Below are positions 1-31,984 of a DNA stretch of 64,000 bases, piece by piece. Numbering within the stretch: position 1 is the stretch's first letter; the number at the start of each line of letters is the position of its first letter. The stretch is from Pipra filicauda (Eukaryota; Chordata; Aves; Passeriformes; Pipridae). Both the position numbers and the translations under genes were made by a program. The notes under the pieces were generated by a model. The model worked only from the letters and a program-made list of their open reading frames with translations, was not told where the DNA came from and searched no databases. The stretch lies in NCBI RefSeq assembly GCF_003945595.2, contig NW_024104400.1, positions 531,032-595,031 of the forward strand. Reading direction: 5' to 3'.

Positions 1-16
1 GGAGGCAGCAGAGTGA

Positions 17-4825
<4,809 letters not shown>

Positions 4826-7216
4826 CTCTCGCAGCTCCTCGCTGGGTTGCAGATGCTGTGGGGAGGGTTGTTTCGTACAGCTTGTAAAGAGGAACACTAG
4901 GATAGTTTGCAGGCAGCCTGCGTGGCCATCTCTCCTCCTAGCCCTGGCCTCTCAGTGGGTGAGCGGCCCTCTGAGGAGCCCCGCAGGAGGCACGTGTCCT
5001 AAACTGACCTGTGCCTATGTGTGGCCTGAGGAGGAAGGGAAAGGCTGAGCTTTGAAGCCTGCTTGTGTTAGAAGTGTCTGCCTGCATGGTTCCTCCTGAG
5101 CCATCACCCCCAGAGGGACCTCTGTTTGAGGCAGTTGACCAGACCTGCATGCTCAGCACTGCAGTGCTCCCTGACCAGCTCATACTCTCCCTGCCTCCAG
5201 CAGGTTTGCAGTTTTTAACTGTGTTTTAACTGTGCTGCTTTTTATTCCAATCTGCAGGATTTATACTAGTGTAGGCTGGAGCTCTTGCTCTTCCTACTGC
5301 TGCAGGAATAGTTTTGCTAGAGAAATAGGGGATGATGCCTGAGCCTCTGTCCCAGCACGCCCCAAATCAAAATGGTCCAGCCCAGCCACAGCTGTGCTGC
5401 TTGGAAGCAGGCAGCCCATCATCCTTCCCTCGGGGGTCCTGTGTGCAGAGCTGGGGAGGTTGTGGTAGCCAGGATCCCTGTTGCCAGCAAGATGTGAGGA
5501 CAGGGCTTCTGGCTGGCTGGGGCACGCTGGTGGCAGCCCCTCTGTGCCATATACTTGTCCCTGGCAGCAGTGCTGGTGGCCAGGTCGCAGGTTTTTGAGT
5601 TCACACGTGCCTTTTGAATCACCTCTGAGCTGGCTGCTTGGTGTTATCTGTGCAATCACAGCTGTGCCCTTAATGCTCAGCTCTGGCCTTGGCCCCAACT
5701 CCCACAGCCTGGCACAGGGAGGGGTGGGGACACAGAGGGTGCCTGCTCCACTCTATCCTGCAGGTGCAGCTCTGAGCAAAGGTCCCTTTCCCCTTTGGGG
5801 AAGGTGGATCCTATCCAACATCAGTGTGCCTGGGGCTGTACAGGCTGTGCTGTTATAGATAAATCTGAAATTGTGGCAGTGACACCAGCCACCAAATCAT
5901 ATATTTAACAGACTAGGTCTGTCTCTTCCAATGTCCCTGCCCACAACTGGAGGGATGGAGGAAAGAACCTGTGTTTCAGAATCACTTACCAACCATCCCC
6001 ACACCCTGAAGTCTCTTTTGATTGCCCTTGGACTACATGTTGTGGCTTCATTGCCAACCACGTGGAAGGCCAGCAGTGGGTAAAAGTCCGAGGGCTGAAC
6101 CAGGCTGGGAAGTTTCCTAGTGCTGCCCTTAACCTGGGCCTCAGGGAGGCAGCAGACTTCCCTGAGAGGACTGTCTGTGTGGCATATTGGACCGTCTGTG
6201 CCCCTCAGAAAGCAGTCACCCATCTTTCTTGTAGAGGTTGCCATGGTCTGGGGGGTATCACAGCCATGGCAACACCTCTGGTGTAGATGGACTAACATGC
6301 ACCTCGTCCATTGCCTGGCCTTCCAGAGCCAGAGCTTCATCACAGGGAGATGTAACGTGGGCAAGGAGGGGATTTGGCTCCACCCACTCCTTTCCTCTAT
6401 TCCTGCCTTCACCTGGCAGGGGAGGATGCAGGATCTGCTTGAACCTGTGTATTTTCGGGTGGCTGTTCCTGTTTCTGTCAGGGAGGGCAGAGCCTGGTTC
6501 CACTAGCCTCTCTCAGACTCCCTTCTGCTCCTTAACCTTTCTACGTCCTCATAGCTCAGCCCCAAGGCTGAGCAGATCACTGTCCCCTTGGTCACACTGA
6601 ACACAGCTTTTCTCATCACTGCCATCGTTCCCTCCTTGCACCCAGAGGCCTGGATGGCTGCATATTCTCCTGGGAGCTCTGCCAGGGTGGCCACATCCAC
6701 TGTGGCAAGCACAGAGGACGTGGTCTGTGCCAGGTGGATGCCCCAGCAGAGCTCCTTCTGAGAGGGCGATGGTCACCAGCTCAACTTGCCTCTTGAGCTG
6801 GGAGGGTGACAGTGCCTGTGCCACGTGCCAACACCGTGCTCTGCCCACGCTGCCCGCCGCGCTCCCCGGGGTGGCCCCAGAGCCAGATGTTTTCCTGTGT
6901 GTGTTTCTGTGGTTTTTGATCTCCAGAGGTTGGTTTGGCCTCAAAGCCGGAGGGGGGGGGGTGTCTCTCGAGCCATCGGCTGTTGTATACGTGTTGCTGA
7001 TCCCTCCCCCCGTGACCCCTGCCCCGGGCAGAGCAGCCTTGATAGGGCCGAGCCCCAGCCCGGCTCCTCCCTCCGGCACGGTGGGAGCTGCCTGGGCTCG
7101 GCGGGGCTCGGGCACCCCGAGCAGGGCGGGCGGTGCGTGCAGGGCTCAGTCCTTTTCTAATGACAATTACTACTTTTTTAGATAATAGACACCACCCCGA
7201 GCCGCGTGGGGGCCCC
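4826..7216 (+). other. Probable long PHKA1 3' UTR / PHKA1-HDAC8 spacer
   Basis: No coding exon is recognisable here. Reading the + strand I see no AATAAA or ATTAAA between the PHKA1 stop and 7217; only a weak GATAAA variant occurs at 5858-5863. The simplest reading is a PHKA1 3' UTR of up to about 2.4 kb, but shorter ends using non-canonical signals are possible. From about 7020 the sequence becomes CpG-rich as the HDAC8 promoter begins. Confidence 0.5.
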
Positions 7217-7222
7217 AATAAA
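7217..7222 (+). terminator. Candidate polyadenylation signal for PHKA1
   Basis: AATAAA followed by an A run and a T/G-containing stretch. It is the first canonical + strand signal after the PHKA1 stop. It lies about 150 bp before the HDAC8 ATG, so PHKA1 transcription would end inside the HDAC8 promoter. The assignment to PHKA1 is inferred. Confidence 0.45.
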
Positions 7223-7369
7223 AAAGTCTCTAACAGCGTGTGCGGCCTGTCCTTGCCCGGCCTGGCTGGGAGGGAGGGAGGGCGGCGGGGCGGGCCTACA
7301 GCTCCCGGCGGGCCGCGGGGCCGGAACCGCCCGTGCTGCTGCGCCCCGGCCCCGGCCGTGTGGGCCTCG

Positions 7370-20418
<13,049 letters not shown>

Positions 20419-20917
20419 CAGAGGAGTAAGGCTCAGTTTCTGCAAGAGCATTTCCCATGGGGAAGACAGCGTATTTACCTGAGCAACTGGTGAAATTTGT
20501 GGCTGCAGGGAAAATTTGGAAGAAATTACTGTTGGTTGGTTAATTTTTTTTCTCTTTTAAGAAGAAAAGCTGCTGCAGGTCACGAGCACTGTGGCTCTCC
20601 CCAGGCAGGAGTGTGGGCCCTCCAGCCACAGCCTTCCTGTGCCGGCAGAGCCTCCCTTGCTCCTTCCCCTTTCCTTTTTTAACACCACAGAGTTTGTTCT
20701 CACAACTGATTTTAAATGTTTTTTAAGAGAGAGACTGCTCAGAGCTTCAAGCCCTCCCCAGCTGGAGCCCAGAGCCACGTTACCTTCCTGGCAGGGGCAC
20801 AGCCTCAGAGCTGCCCGCCCGGGAAGCAGAGCCGAGGGCCAGCCTGGGGCACAGGCTGTGTCTCTTACCCACAGAAAGGCACAGCCACTGTGTTTTTAAC
20901 TGGGAATTTTTTTTAAA

Positions 20918-20923
20918 ATAAAA
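20918..20923 (+). terminator. Polyadenylation signal for HDAC8
   Basis: AATAAA 500 nt after the HDAC8 stop, followed by a T-rich stretch. It predicts a 3' UTR of about 0.5 kb. Confidence 0.75.
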
Positions 20924-22399
20924 TGTTTGAAATATTCCTCCAACCCTTTTCTTTCTTCCTGCACCCACCCTGCCTTGCCAGTGCTCTTTTCCACAGCATC
21001 CCCCCCACCCTGCAAGGCCATGGGTGGGTTCCTGAAATCCTGTGCAGAGGGGCCAGACCCTGGGGATCCTCTCCAGAGTGTTGAGGGAGATTCAGTGTGG
21101 CAGCTCCTATCCCAGGAGATCTTGGATGAACCTCCAGATGCCCCAGTGCCCCATGCGAGTGGCCACAAGGCATCTAAGCAAGGGAACAGGTAAACAGGTA
21201 CAGAGGTATCCGGGGCAGATCTCTCCCGATGCCTCAGGCCACAGAGCCTGGCCTCTGCTGCTCTTGTCCCCTCATTGACCTGGCCCACGGAGCTTTTGTT
21301 GTGCTGGGATTTTTTTAAGATGTCCAGTCACTGTGGGAAAGCATATTTCCTGTGGCTTTAATTAGATTACTCTGGAATAAATAGCAAGATGAAGGGGCTC
21401 CCAGCCTGGCCTTGACTTTGTTTTGCTCTCTTGTTTTTCTCTGCCGATTGAAACAACAGGAAATCTGGCGTGGAGGGAGTTCAGCAGGATGTGGCTCCCA
21501 TGACTCCTGACCCCCTTCTCCGCTTCCATGTACCCTTGGCACCTGCTGTGGTGTGGTGTGATGGGAGAGACCAGTCTTGTGTGGTGACTGCTGGCAGGAG
21601 GCTGGTGCTGCCACCAGCACAGCAAAGGGTTCCATCGTCCTGGGGACTGTTCAGCCAGGGGAAAAGTGAGGAAGGAGAGAGCAGAGAAGCTGGCCAGCTG
21701 CCTCCTCTGACCAACCTGAGGGCCCCACATGCTTTGTCCCTGCACCAGGCAGACTGCCCTGTGAGCTGTGGGAGCTGCTTCAGGAACAGAACTGGGAAAA
21801 TAAACGATAGGAAACCCCACAAGTGTCAAGCATTGCAGTACTAAATGGGCTTTAGGTGAGGTGCAGGGAGACCTGTAAGCAGGTTGCCCACCCACAGACA
21901 GCTGAGAGAGCTGAGCTGTGGGGTAAGGTACCCCCTCTGCCATCCCCATCCACGTCTCCAAATGTGGAGAGACAATTGGAGCTCAACTCGGTGCAAAACA
22001 AGAAAAGTGCAAAAGGTGGGACGAAGGCTCGGAGGGTGCCCCCAGTGCCACCACAAACAGCCCCCTCACACCCAAATCCCTTCTCCAGCTGGCTGAGGGC
22101 ACCAGTCCTCGTTGCCCTGACAGCCCTGCCACCACCTGAACCCCACTGTTGTTCCCTACAGGTGTTACAAGCGTGTTCCAGCCTGGACAGGGGGAGACCA
22201 GGTGAGGTCCCATCCCAGACCGGGAGGACACAGAGGAACCCAGCCTGGAAGGGCGGGACACGGGGGCCGGCCGGGGGCCGGAGGGGCAGGTGGTGCCAGC
22301 ACCGCCCCCCTGGGCTGTCCCGCCCCGTCCCCCCCTCCCTGCCCGACCGACTCGCCCGACGGCCCAGCATCCCTTCGCCTTCCCCCGCGCCGTGGCCGC
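20924..22399. other. HDAC8-CITED1 spacer
   Basis: No coding exon is recognised. An AT-rich block at about 21340-21390, holding TGTGGCTTTAATTAGATTA, stands out from GC-rich surroundings and may be a cis-regulatory element or an upstream non-coding part of CITED1. G+C rises steeply after 22200. Confidence 0.5.
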
Positions 22400-22406
22400 T
22401 ATAAAT
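22400..22406 (+). promoter_or_regulatory. TATA box upstream of CITED1
   Basis: TATAAAT stands in a G+C-rich context and predicts transcription from about 22430, roughly 95 bp before the chosen ATG at 22524. It argues against the in-frame ATG at 22290, which lies upstream of the TATA box. A possible splice acceptor (CCCCCGCAG at 22507-22515) just before the ATG means an upstream 5' exon cannot be excluded. Confidence 0.65.
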
Positions 22407-22523
22407 CAGACGGCGGCGGCTGCCCCCGGGGAGCGGGGCTACCCAGGCGCTGCGACCGGGCTGCCTCTCCAGCCTCCCTCCCCGTCTGGATACCTCGCCG
22501 GACCACCCCCGCAGAGCCCGGAG

Positions 22524-22931
22524 ATGAGCTCTCCACAATCCCGTCCCCGGGGCACGAAGGACCTCGAGGTGGCGGCGATGCTGCCGGGGTCCCCGCCTGC
22601 CCCCGCCGCCCCTGTGGCCCCGCGGGCGGGTTCCCAATTCCTGGCCAGCTGGCGCCTGCAGAAGCTCCGCATCCCGCACCGCACCTCGGGGCGAGCCCGG
22701 CGCCGCACGGAGCCCCGCTCGCCGCCCGCGCGGGGCCTGGGGCCGCGGGGCGCGGGGAGCCGCCCCCTCCAGCCCGCCCGCCCCGGCATCATCGACTCGG
22801 ACCCGGTGGACGAGGAGGTGCTCAGGGCGCTGGTGCTGGAGCTTGGCCTCGACAGGGCGGACGAGCTGCCGGAGCTCTGGCTCGGCCACCACGAGTTCGA
22901 CCCCCCCGCGGACCTGCCGGCTGGCTGCTGA
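22524..22931 (+). CDS. CITED1: Cbp/p300-interacting transactivator 1 (CITED1)
   Basis: Single-exon frame of 135 aa. CITED proteins are nuclear coactivators without DNA-binding activity; their C-terminal CR2 region binds the TAZ1/CH1 domain of p300/CBP. CR2 is at residues 89-135: [20 protein letters not shown], then [17 protein letters not shown] with the LPEL motif at 115-118. Two N-terminal blocks also match the family: [11 protein letters not shown] (12-22) and [10 protein letters not shown] (39-48). The ending in cysteine and the HDAC8-RPS4X context point to CITED1 rather than CITED2 or CITED4. It is shorter than the human protein (193 aa as I recall) and has no Ser-rich middle. The tail reads [13 protein letters not shown] where mammals have NEFDFTADF, so two phenylalanines are replaced. 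The start was chosen from the TATA position and family N-terminus. Confidence 0.93.
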   Translation: MSSPQSRPRGTKDLEVAAMLPGSPPAPAAPVAPRAGSQFLASWRLQKLRIPHRTSGRARRRTEPRSPPARGLGPRGAGSRPLQPARPGIIDSDPVDEEVLRALVLELGLDRADELPELWLGHHEFDPPADLPAGC

Positions 22932-23172
22932 GGCTGGAGGGCTCCAGCTGGGGCGGGGGGCTCCCGCCTCACCCCACTCACCGGGACCTCGAGGTCCGGT
23001 GCCGCTAGGCGCGGGCAGCGCCCCGGCTGCCCCACGGGCCGGTGCTGCGGGCTCAGACAGCGCTCGGAGCCCGGCCGAGGGTGGGAAGGGGCAGGAGGAG
23101 GGGCTGCGGTCGCGCTGCCCGCCCCCCAAAACGCGGGCGTCACGCTGAGCCATGCGGCTCAGGCTGCTGTGT

Positions 23173-23178
23173 AATAAA
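23173..23178 (+). terminator. Polyadenylation signal for CITED1
   Basis: AATAAA about 240 nt after the CITED1 stop and followed by a GT-rich stretch. It gives a short 3' UTR. Confidence 0.75.
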
Positions 23179-23771
23179 ATCTGGGAGGACTGTTCCGTCC
23201 TGGCTGTGCCCCTTTCCTTGTCCATCTCCGTGGAGGACACTGTGGGAAGCGGCCCCGGGTGGAAGGAGGGTCTGCCCCCCGCAGCTCCTGAGCCTTCTCT
23301 CGGATTACAGTGGCAGTACCACAGGTGCCACCGCGGTGATGTCCCCGCGGGAATGGGACCTCTGTCCCACCCGCTGCGGGAGCATTGCTGTGGGGCCGCT
23401 GCACTGGGCTGCCTGGCGGGGCGCGGGGGTCTGGGGGTGTCCCGGGGACTCCGGAAAGCTGTGGGGGACACGTCTGCCTCCCTGGGGGGCGGAGCCGGGA
23501 GCACTGACCCTCCCAAATGCCTTCGGTAGCGGGTGCTTAGGCCCGGAGTCGGTTTTGGGGGGCTGCGTGGGGTGCCTGGTCCACCCCGTGAGGGGCTGCG
23601 GGCGAGAGGACGGCAGTGGATCGTCACAGGTGTCACCGCTGGCTCAGGTCCCGACACGCTCACGCTGTCCCAAACCGCCGGGGCACAACGTGGGTGAGCT
23701 GTCCCACGGGAACACCAGCGAGGACCGGGAAGGAGCCGGTCATCCTCCCCCGTGCGTCCCGACACGAGCGC
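23179..23771. other. CITED1-RPS4X spacer, GC-rich
   Basis: GC-rich unique-looking sequence with no recognisable exon. The open frames translate to low-complexity peptides unlike any family I know. Confidence 0.6.
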
Positions 23772-24025
23772 GGTGTCCTCGAGCAGGGTGTCCCCCGACA
23801 CAAGCGTGATGTCCCCAAGCTTGGTGTCCTCGAGCAGGGTGTCCCGAGCGCAGTGTCCTCGATCGCGGTGTCCCCGAGCGAGGTGTCCCCGATCTCGGTG
23901 TTCCCCAGCGCGATGTCCCCGAGCTGGGTGTCCCCGATCATGGTGTCCCTGAGTGGGATGTCCCGATGGCGGTGTCTTCGAGCGGGGTGTCCCCGATCGC
24001 GGTGTCCCGATCGCGTTGTCCCCCT
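23772..24025. repeat. 15-bp minisatellite upstream of RPS4X
   Basis: About 17 diverged units of the form GGTGTCCCCGAGCGC occur in tandem, with some of 14 or 18 bp. Because 15 is a multiple of three, several frames stay open through it on both strands; these are not genes. It ends about 120 bp before the RPS4X transcription start. Confidence 0.9.
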
Positions 24026-24075
24026 CGGATCCCTCTCGCCCTCCCCGTCACCCCGCAGGCGGCGCTGGTCCTCCC

Positions 24076-24092
24076 GGCCGCTAGGGGGCGCC
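24076..24092 (+). promoter_or_regulatory. CTCF-like motif at RPS4X promoter
   Basis: GGCCGCTAGGGGGCGCC matches the core CTCF consensus closely (CC-G-C-TAG-GGGGCGC). It lies between the minisatellite and the transcription start, about 50-70 bp upstream. Binding is inferred from the motif only. Confidence 0.6.
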
Positions 24093-24143
24093 GCCCGCCG
24101 CCGTTGCCGCGCTGTGCGGAGGCGGGGCGGGCCGGAAGCGCGG

Positions 24144-24152
24144 CCCTTTCCC
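24144..24152 (+). promoter_or_regulatory. Terminal oligopyrimidine (TOP) start of RPS4X mRNA
   Basis: The pyrimidine tract CCCTTTCCC sits about 15-20 bp before the ATG in a G+C-rich, TATA-less promoter. Ribosomal protein mRNAs start with a C inside such a tract, which makes them targets of mTOR/LARP1 translational control. Confidence 0.7.
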
Positions 24153-24166
24153 GGCGGAGCGCAGCC

Positions 24167-28191
<4,025 letters not shown>

Positions 28192-28230
28192 AGTCCAGCT
28201 TGGGCTGGTGCTGGTGCTGTCAGTGTGTTA

Positions 28231-28236
28231 ATTAAA
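28231..28236 (+). terminator. Polyadenylation signal for RPS4X
   Basis: ATTAAA 40 nt after the stop gives the very short 3' UTR typical of ribosomal protein genes. Confidence 0.75.
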
Positions 28237-29570
28237 CCGTTTACCACATGGCTGTGTGACTGGCTGGGGAGTGTCCCTCGGCTGGGGGGAGCTGTACTGC
28301 CAGTGCCAGGCCCTGCTGTGCTCTCCAGAAGGGCCTGCTGCTCTGGGGGGGACTCCTGGTGATCTCTGCAACTGCCAGAGCCATCTTCCAGAAAGGCAAG
28401 GAGGAGGGGTGGGAGAGCCTTCAGGCTGCTCTGTCCCCGAGAAGGTGTTGGCACAAATGTTCCTGGATGCTGCAGGGATGTGCTGGAGGATCTGGGGACT
28501 GGGGAGAGCCAGCTGGGCTGTAGCCAGTGGTGCCAGGTCAGCTTGAGGCCCTCGGGGATGCCCTGGGGATTGCCCCGGCCCTGGGGCTGAGCAGAGAGAA
28601 GGGCGTGGTGGCTCCAAGGGTGCTGGTGCTCAGTGTCCCAGGCCTGGCTGGCAGCTGTGCCCTGGGGGGCCCCTCACGGGCTGCTCTTCAGTGCCTTTTC
28701 TGTTGAGGTGCAGGGTGCCAACAGCCAGGAGAGGAGGCCCCTGTGCTGGGGGTGGCAGTGCAGATGCTGGAGCTCTTGGGAGGGACTAAATGAAAGGGGA
28801 ATGGGCTGCTGGGGTCCCCGAGCACTGGCCTGGGGACGGGCAGATGCCCTGCAGGAGCCACGGGAGCAGCCGTGGCTGTGGGAATGGCCCTGGAGGCCAA
28901 GGTGGGCAGGGGTGGGCAGTGGGCCCGGGCAGCAAGGGCAGTCCTGCCAGCTGGGTTGTGCCAGCAACTACTCAGGAGGCACTGTGGGGAAGGGGATGGT
29001 GTGCCTGGACACTGTTCAGGAAGGGGCTGCCACGTCCAGGTGGACACGAGCACTGGTGGAGCAGTGCCAGTGGAGGCCCCAGTGGTTGGGAGCCGGAGGC
29101 ACAGAAGAGACACGACTTCTGCTTGGCACGGAGAAGAAGAGCACAGAGGCTCTTCTGCTCTGCCTGCTGGCATCTCTCTGCCAAGATGGACCAGGCACAG
29201 ACGTGCACAATTGGAAAATTAGCATCTTTTATTGGCTTCATCAAGTGTCTGTGGCAAAATGTGGTTGAGCCTCATGAGGTGTCTGCAGACAAGTGTGTTC
29301 TGACAACATGATGTCCTTGGGAAAGCTGAATGCCTGTGGCACCACCCATGTCCCCATCCCTTGCGTCTCCCTGTGCTGCTCCCTCTGGAAGCTGCACGAG
29401 TTCAGAGCAGCAGCACCTCCAGGGACTTGCATGGTGCTGGCACTGGTGCTCAGACTGTCCTGTGAGATGCACAGACTGAGCAGCCAGAAAGCAAAAAAAT
29501 GCCACTTCCATTCAGCCCACTCCCTGCTGCCATGCGCTGACCAAACTGTGGAACTGCAGCTGTGCGGCAC
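28237..29570. other. Region downstream of RPS4X
   Basis: G-rich sequence with no recognised exon. TTTATT at 29228-29233 is a possible minus-strand AATAAA; just upstream of it on that strand is a 172-codon frame (29759-29241) of unknown meaning. Confidence 0.45.
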
Positions 29571-29571
29571 C

Positions 29572-29672
29572 GCGGGACCCCCGGCACCGGCAATGCGGGA
29601 CCCCCGGCACCGGCAATGCGGGACCACCGGCACCGGCAATGCGGGACCGGCACCGCGGGACCACCGGCACGG
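29572..29672. repeat. 23-bp minisatellite
   Basis: Four to five tandem units of CGGGACCCCCGGCACCGGCAATG, the first three nearly identical and later ones shortened. It is GC-rich and intergenic. Confidence 0.9.
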
Positions 29673-29834
29673 CGAGGCCACCGAGACTGGCACTGCAGGG
29701 CTGTTGTCGGTGCCACCTCCCTGTAAAGGAGACGCTGCTGCTGCCCCAGGGCACAACATCGGTGGTGCTGAAGTACAAAGCGTAGCTCAACGAGAAGGCT
29801 TCTCCAATAAACTTGGTCTAAGCCTTCCACTTCC

Positions 29835-30760
29835 CCCCATGACACTGTTGGGGTTTATAGGGTCTGTGAGCCTTATGGGGACTGTAAGGGCTGTGGTGGC
29901 TATGGGGTTTGTGAAGGCTATGAGGGCTGTAAGGGTTATAGGAGCTGTGAGTGCTGTATGGGCTGTGAGGGCTATAAGAGCTGTGGTGTTTATGGGTGCT
30001 GTGAAGGCTACAGGAACTGTGATGGTTATGGACTGAGGGCTATGGTTGCAGTGAGGTCTATAGGAGCTGTGATGGCAGTGAGGGTTGGGAGTGCTGTCAG
30101 GGCTCTAGGGGCTCTGGGGCTTTGAGGGTTCTGGGGGCTGTGAAGTGTGTGAGGGTTCTGGGGGCTGTGAAGTGTGTGAGGGCTCTGGGGGCTGTGTGGG
30201 TTCTGGGGGCTGTGTGGGTTCTGGGGGCTGTGTGGGTTCTGGGGGCTGTGTGGGTTCTGGGGGCTGTGAGGGTTCTGGGGGCTGTGAGGGCTATGTGGAC
30301 TGTGAGGGCTGTATGGGCTGTGAGGGATATGGGGTTTTGAGGGCCATGGGGGTTGTGAGAGCTATGGGGGCTGTCAGGGCTATGTGGTCTGAAAGGGCTA
30401 TGAGGCTCTGGAGACTGTAGGGGATGTGAGGACTCTCAGGGCTATGGAGGCTGTAAGGGCTGGGGGGGCTCTGAGGGGTATGGGGACTTTGAGGGCTATG
30501 AGTGCTTTGAGATCTGTGGAGTTTGTGGGGTCTCAGATCTGTCAGGGTTATGAGGTTGTTGAGGGCTATAGGGGCTCTGTGGGTTCTGAGTTCTGCTAAG
30601 GCTATGGGGTCTGGTGAGGGCTGAGAGGACTATGGGGACTGAGGGCTAGGGGAGCTCTGAGGGCCAAGGGGTCTGTTACGGCTATGGGGTCTGTGAGGTC
30701 TATGAGGGCTGTGGGTTCTATGAGGGCTCTAAGGGCTGTGAGGGCTCTGGGGGCTGTGTC
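29835..30760. repeat. Degenerate G-rich minisatellite, about 0.9 kb
   Basis: Tandem variants of GGCTGTGAGGGCTATGGGG fill the region. Near 30180-30280 is a homogeneous core of 18-bp units (GGGTTCTGGGGGCTGTGT). Several G-runs per unit on the + strand could form G-quadruplexes. The repetitive peptides it encodes (VLGAV, GSGGC) are translation artefacts. Confidence 0.9.
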
Positions 30761-30769
30761 TCTCCTCAA

Positions 30770-30990
30770 ACTTCTTTTTTCAAGGCTGAACAATCCCAGT
30801 TCTCTCAAGCCTTTTGTCATACAGCAAGCTTTGCTGCCCTTGGCTCATCTTTGTGGCCCTTCTCTGGACTGTCTCCAGCTTGCCTGTCTCTTTTTTTTTT
30901 GTTATGGGGACCAGAACTGAACACAGTATTCCAGGTGGGGCCTGACAAGCACTGAGCAAATTGGGATTTGGTGTGCTCTGGTCCCTTGGT
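30770..30990 (-). mobile_element. CR1 LINE remnant, antisense
   Basis: The + strand reads as the reverse complement of CR1: AAGGCTGAACAATCCCAG, then TTTGTGGCCCTTCTCTGGAC, then CAGTATTCCAGGTGGGGCC. It abuts the minisatellite, has no 3' tail and is old and truncated. Confidence 0.8.
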
Positions 30991-31984
30991 TGTTCGCAAA
31001 AGCTGAATTGTTCAGCTGCTGGAGGCTAACAGGCAGCCTGCAGCACCCCAAGGTGCTGTGTTCCCTTGGGGGCTGAATTAGTCTACCTGAAGTGTGGATG
31101 ACAGACCCTCTGGAATTCTCCGTATCAGTGTTGGATGGTACCCCTGCCACAGCTCTGAGCCTGCAGCCAGTAGGGCATGGGAGTAACCCACTAACAAGTT
31201 CTTGTTGCTCACCACAGAGCAGAGGTTAGCCTGCTGTGTTTCACAGGACCTGGTTTTGCAGCTTAAAACATAGCAACTCAAGCTTGTGGTTCAAAATCTG
31301 CTGGTAGTCAAGATACATGTTCTTAAAAGAATGAAGAGACCTTCTACAAGGTCTTGAATTTGTTTAGTTCCTCAAGTTTGAGCTACCCCTCACTGCTTTA
31401 GCAGTATTCATTCCTGCAGAGTTCCCCGCCCAACCACTTTCAATTTCTTTCATATTCCATATAACTCCTTCTGTACTCTGTCCATCCATGTCCTTCCCAA
31501 ACCATTGTCACCACCCCCAGCCCACCTCAGGCTCACACAGAGTTTGTGGGAGCAAAGCCAATTCACTGTGATGTTCATATTTCAGTGAGTGGGTTACATG
31601 GGACAGGGCTGCAGCAGAAAAACAGCAGTGGGCAGCTGTTTCCCATTTATTCACATGTAACCTCCACAGCACTGTCAGCAGAATATTAAACAAGGTTTTA
31701 GCATCTGCTTTTTTGGTTGGTTGGGTGTCAGCCAACTGCTCCTGAATTCTGAGATTGAGTAAGTGTCTGCATATCTCATTAGCAGGGTGAGCTAATCTTT
31801 ATCACTCACTGCCACAGCAAACCTCAGCAGCTCTCAGGTCCTTTGCAGAACATAATTGTTGTCTACAAGTGTTTGATTCTGGCAACTTCTGTTGCCAAGG
31901 CACAGCTTGGGCTTTCCTCTGTTTCATAGGGATTGTAGGAAATCTGGCTGTACTAGACTGAAAAAAGCTGGTCACCGTTAGGAC
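30991..31984. other. Intergenic, no feature recognised
   Basis: Mixed-composition unique sequence between two CR1 copies. I see no exon, RNA gene or repeat in it. Confidence 0.5.

Larger units (their letters stand above)
22200..23150. promoter_or_regulatory. CITED1: CpG island covering CITED1
   Basis: Very high C+G and CpG density spans the promoter, the whole coding region and part of the 3' UTR. The frames open on both strands here, including a 649-codon minus-strand frame, result from the lack of AT-rich stop codons. Confidence 0.75.

Noticed and set aside
22290..22523. N-terminal extension of CITED1 from the upstream in-frame ATG
   Set aside because: The ATG is upstream of the TATA box and the extension has no similarity to the family.
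21852..23801. 649-codon minus-strand open frame over CITED1
   Set aside because: It spans the antisense of a GC-rich CpG island, is low complexity, crosses the CITED1 promoter and 3' UTR, and matches no family. It is a by-product of few AT-rich stops.
30122..30420. Repeat proteins with VLGAV or GSGGC units
   Set aside because: They are translations of an 18-bp minisatellite, whose length is a multiple of three.
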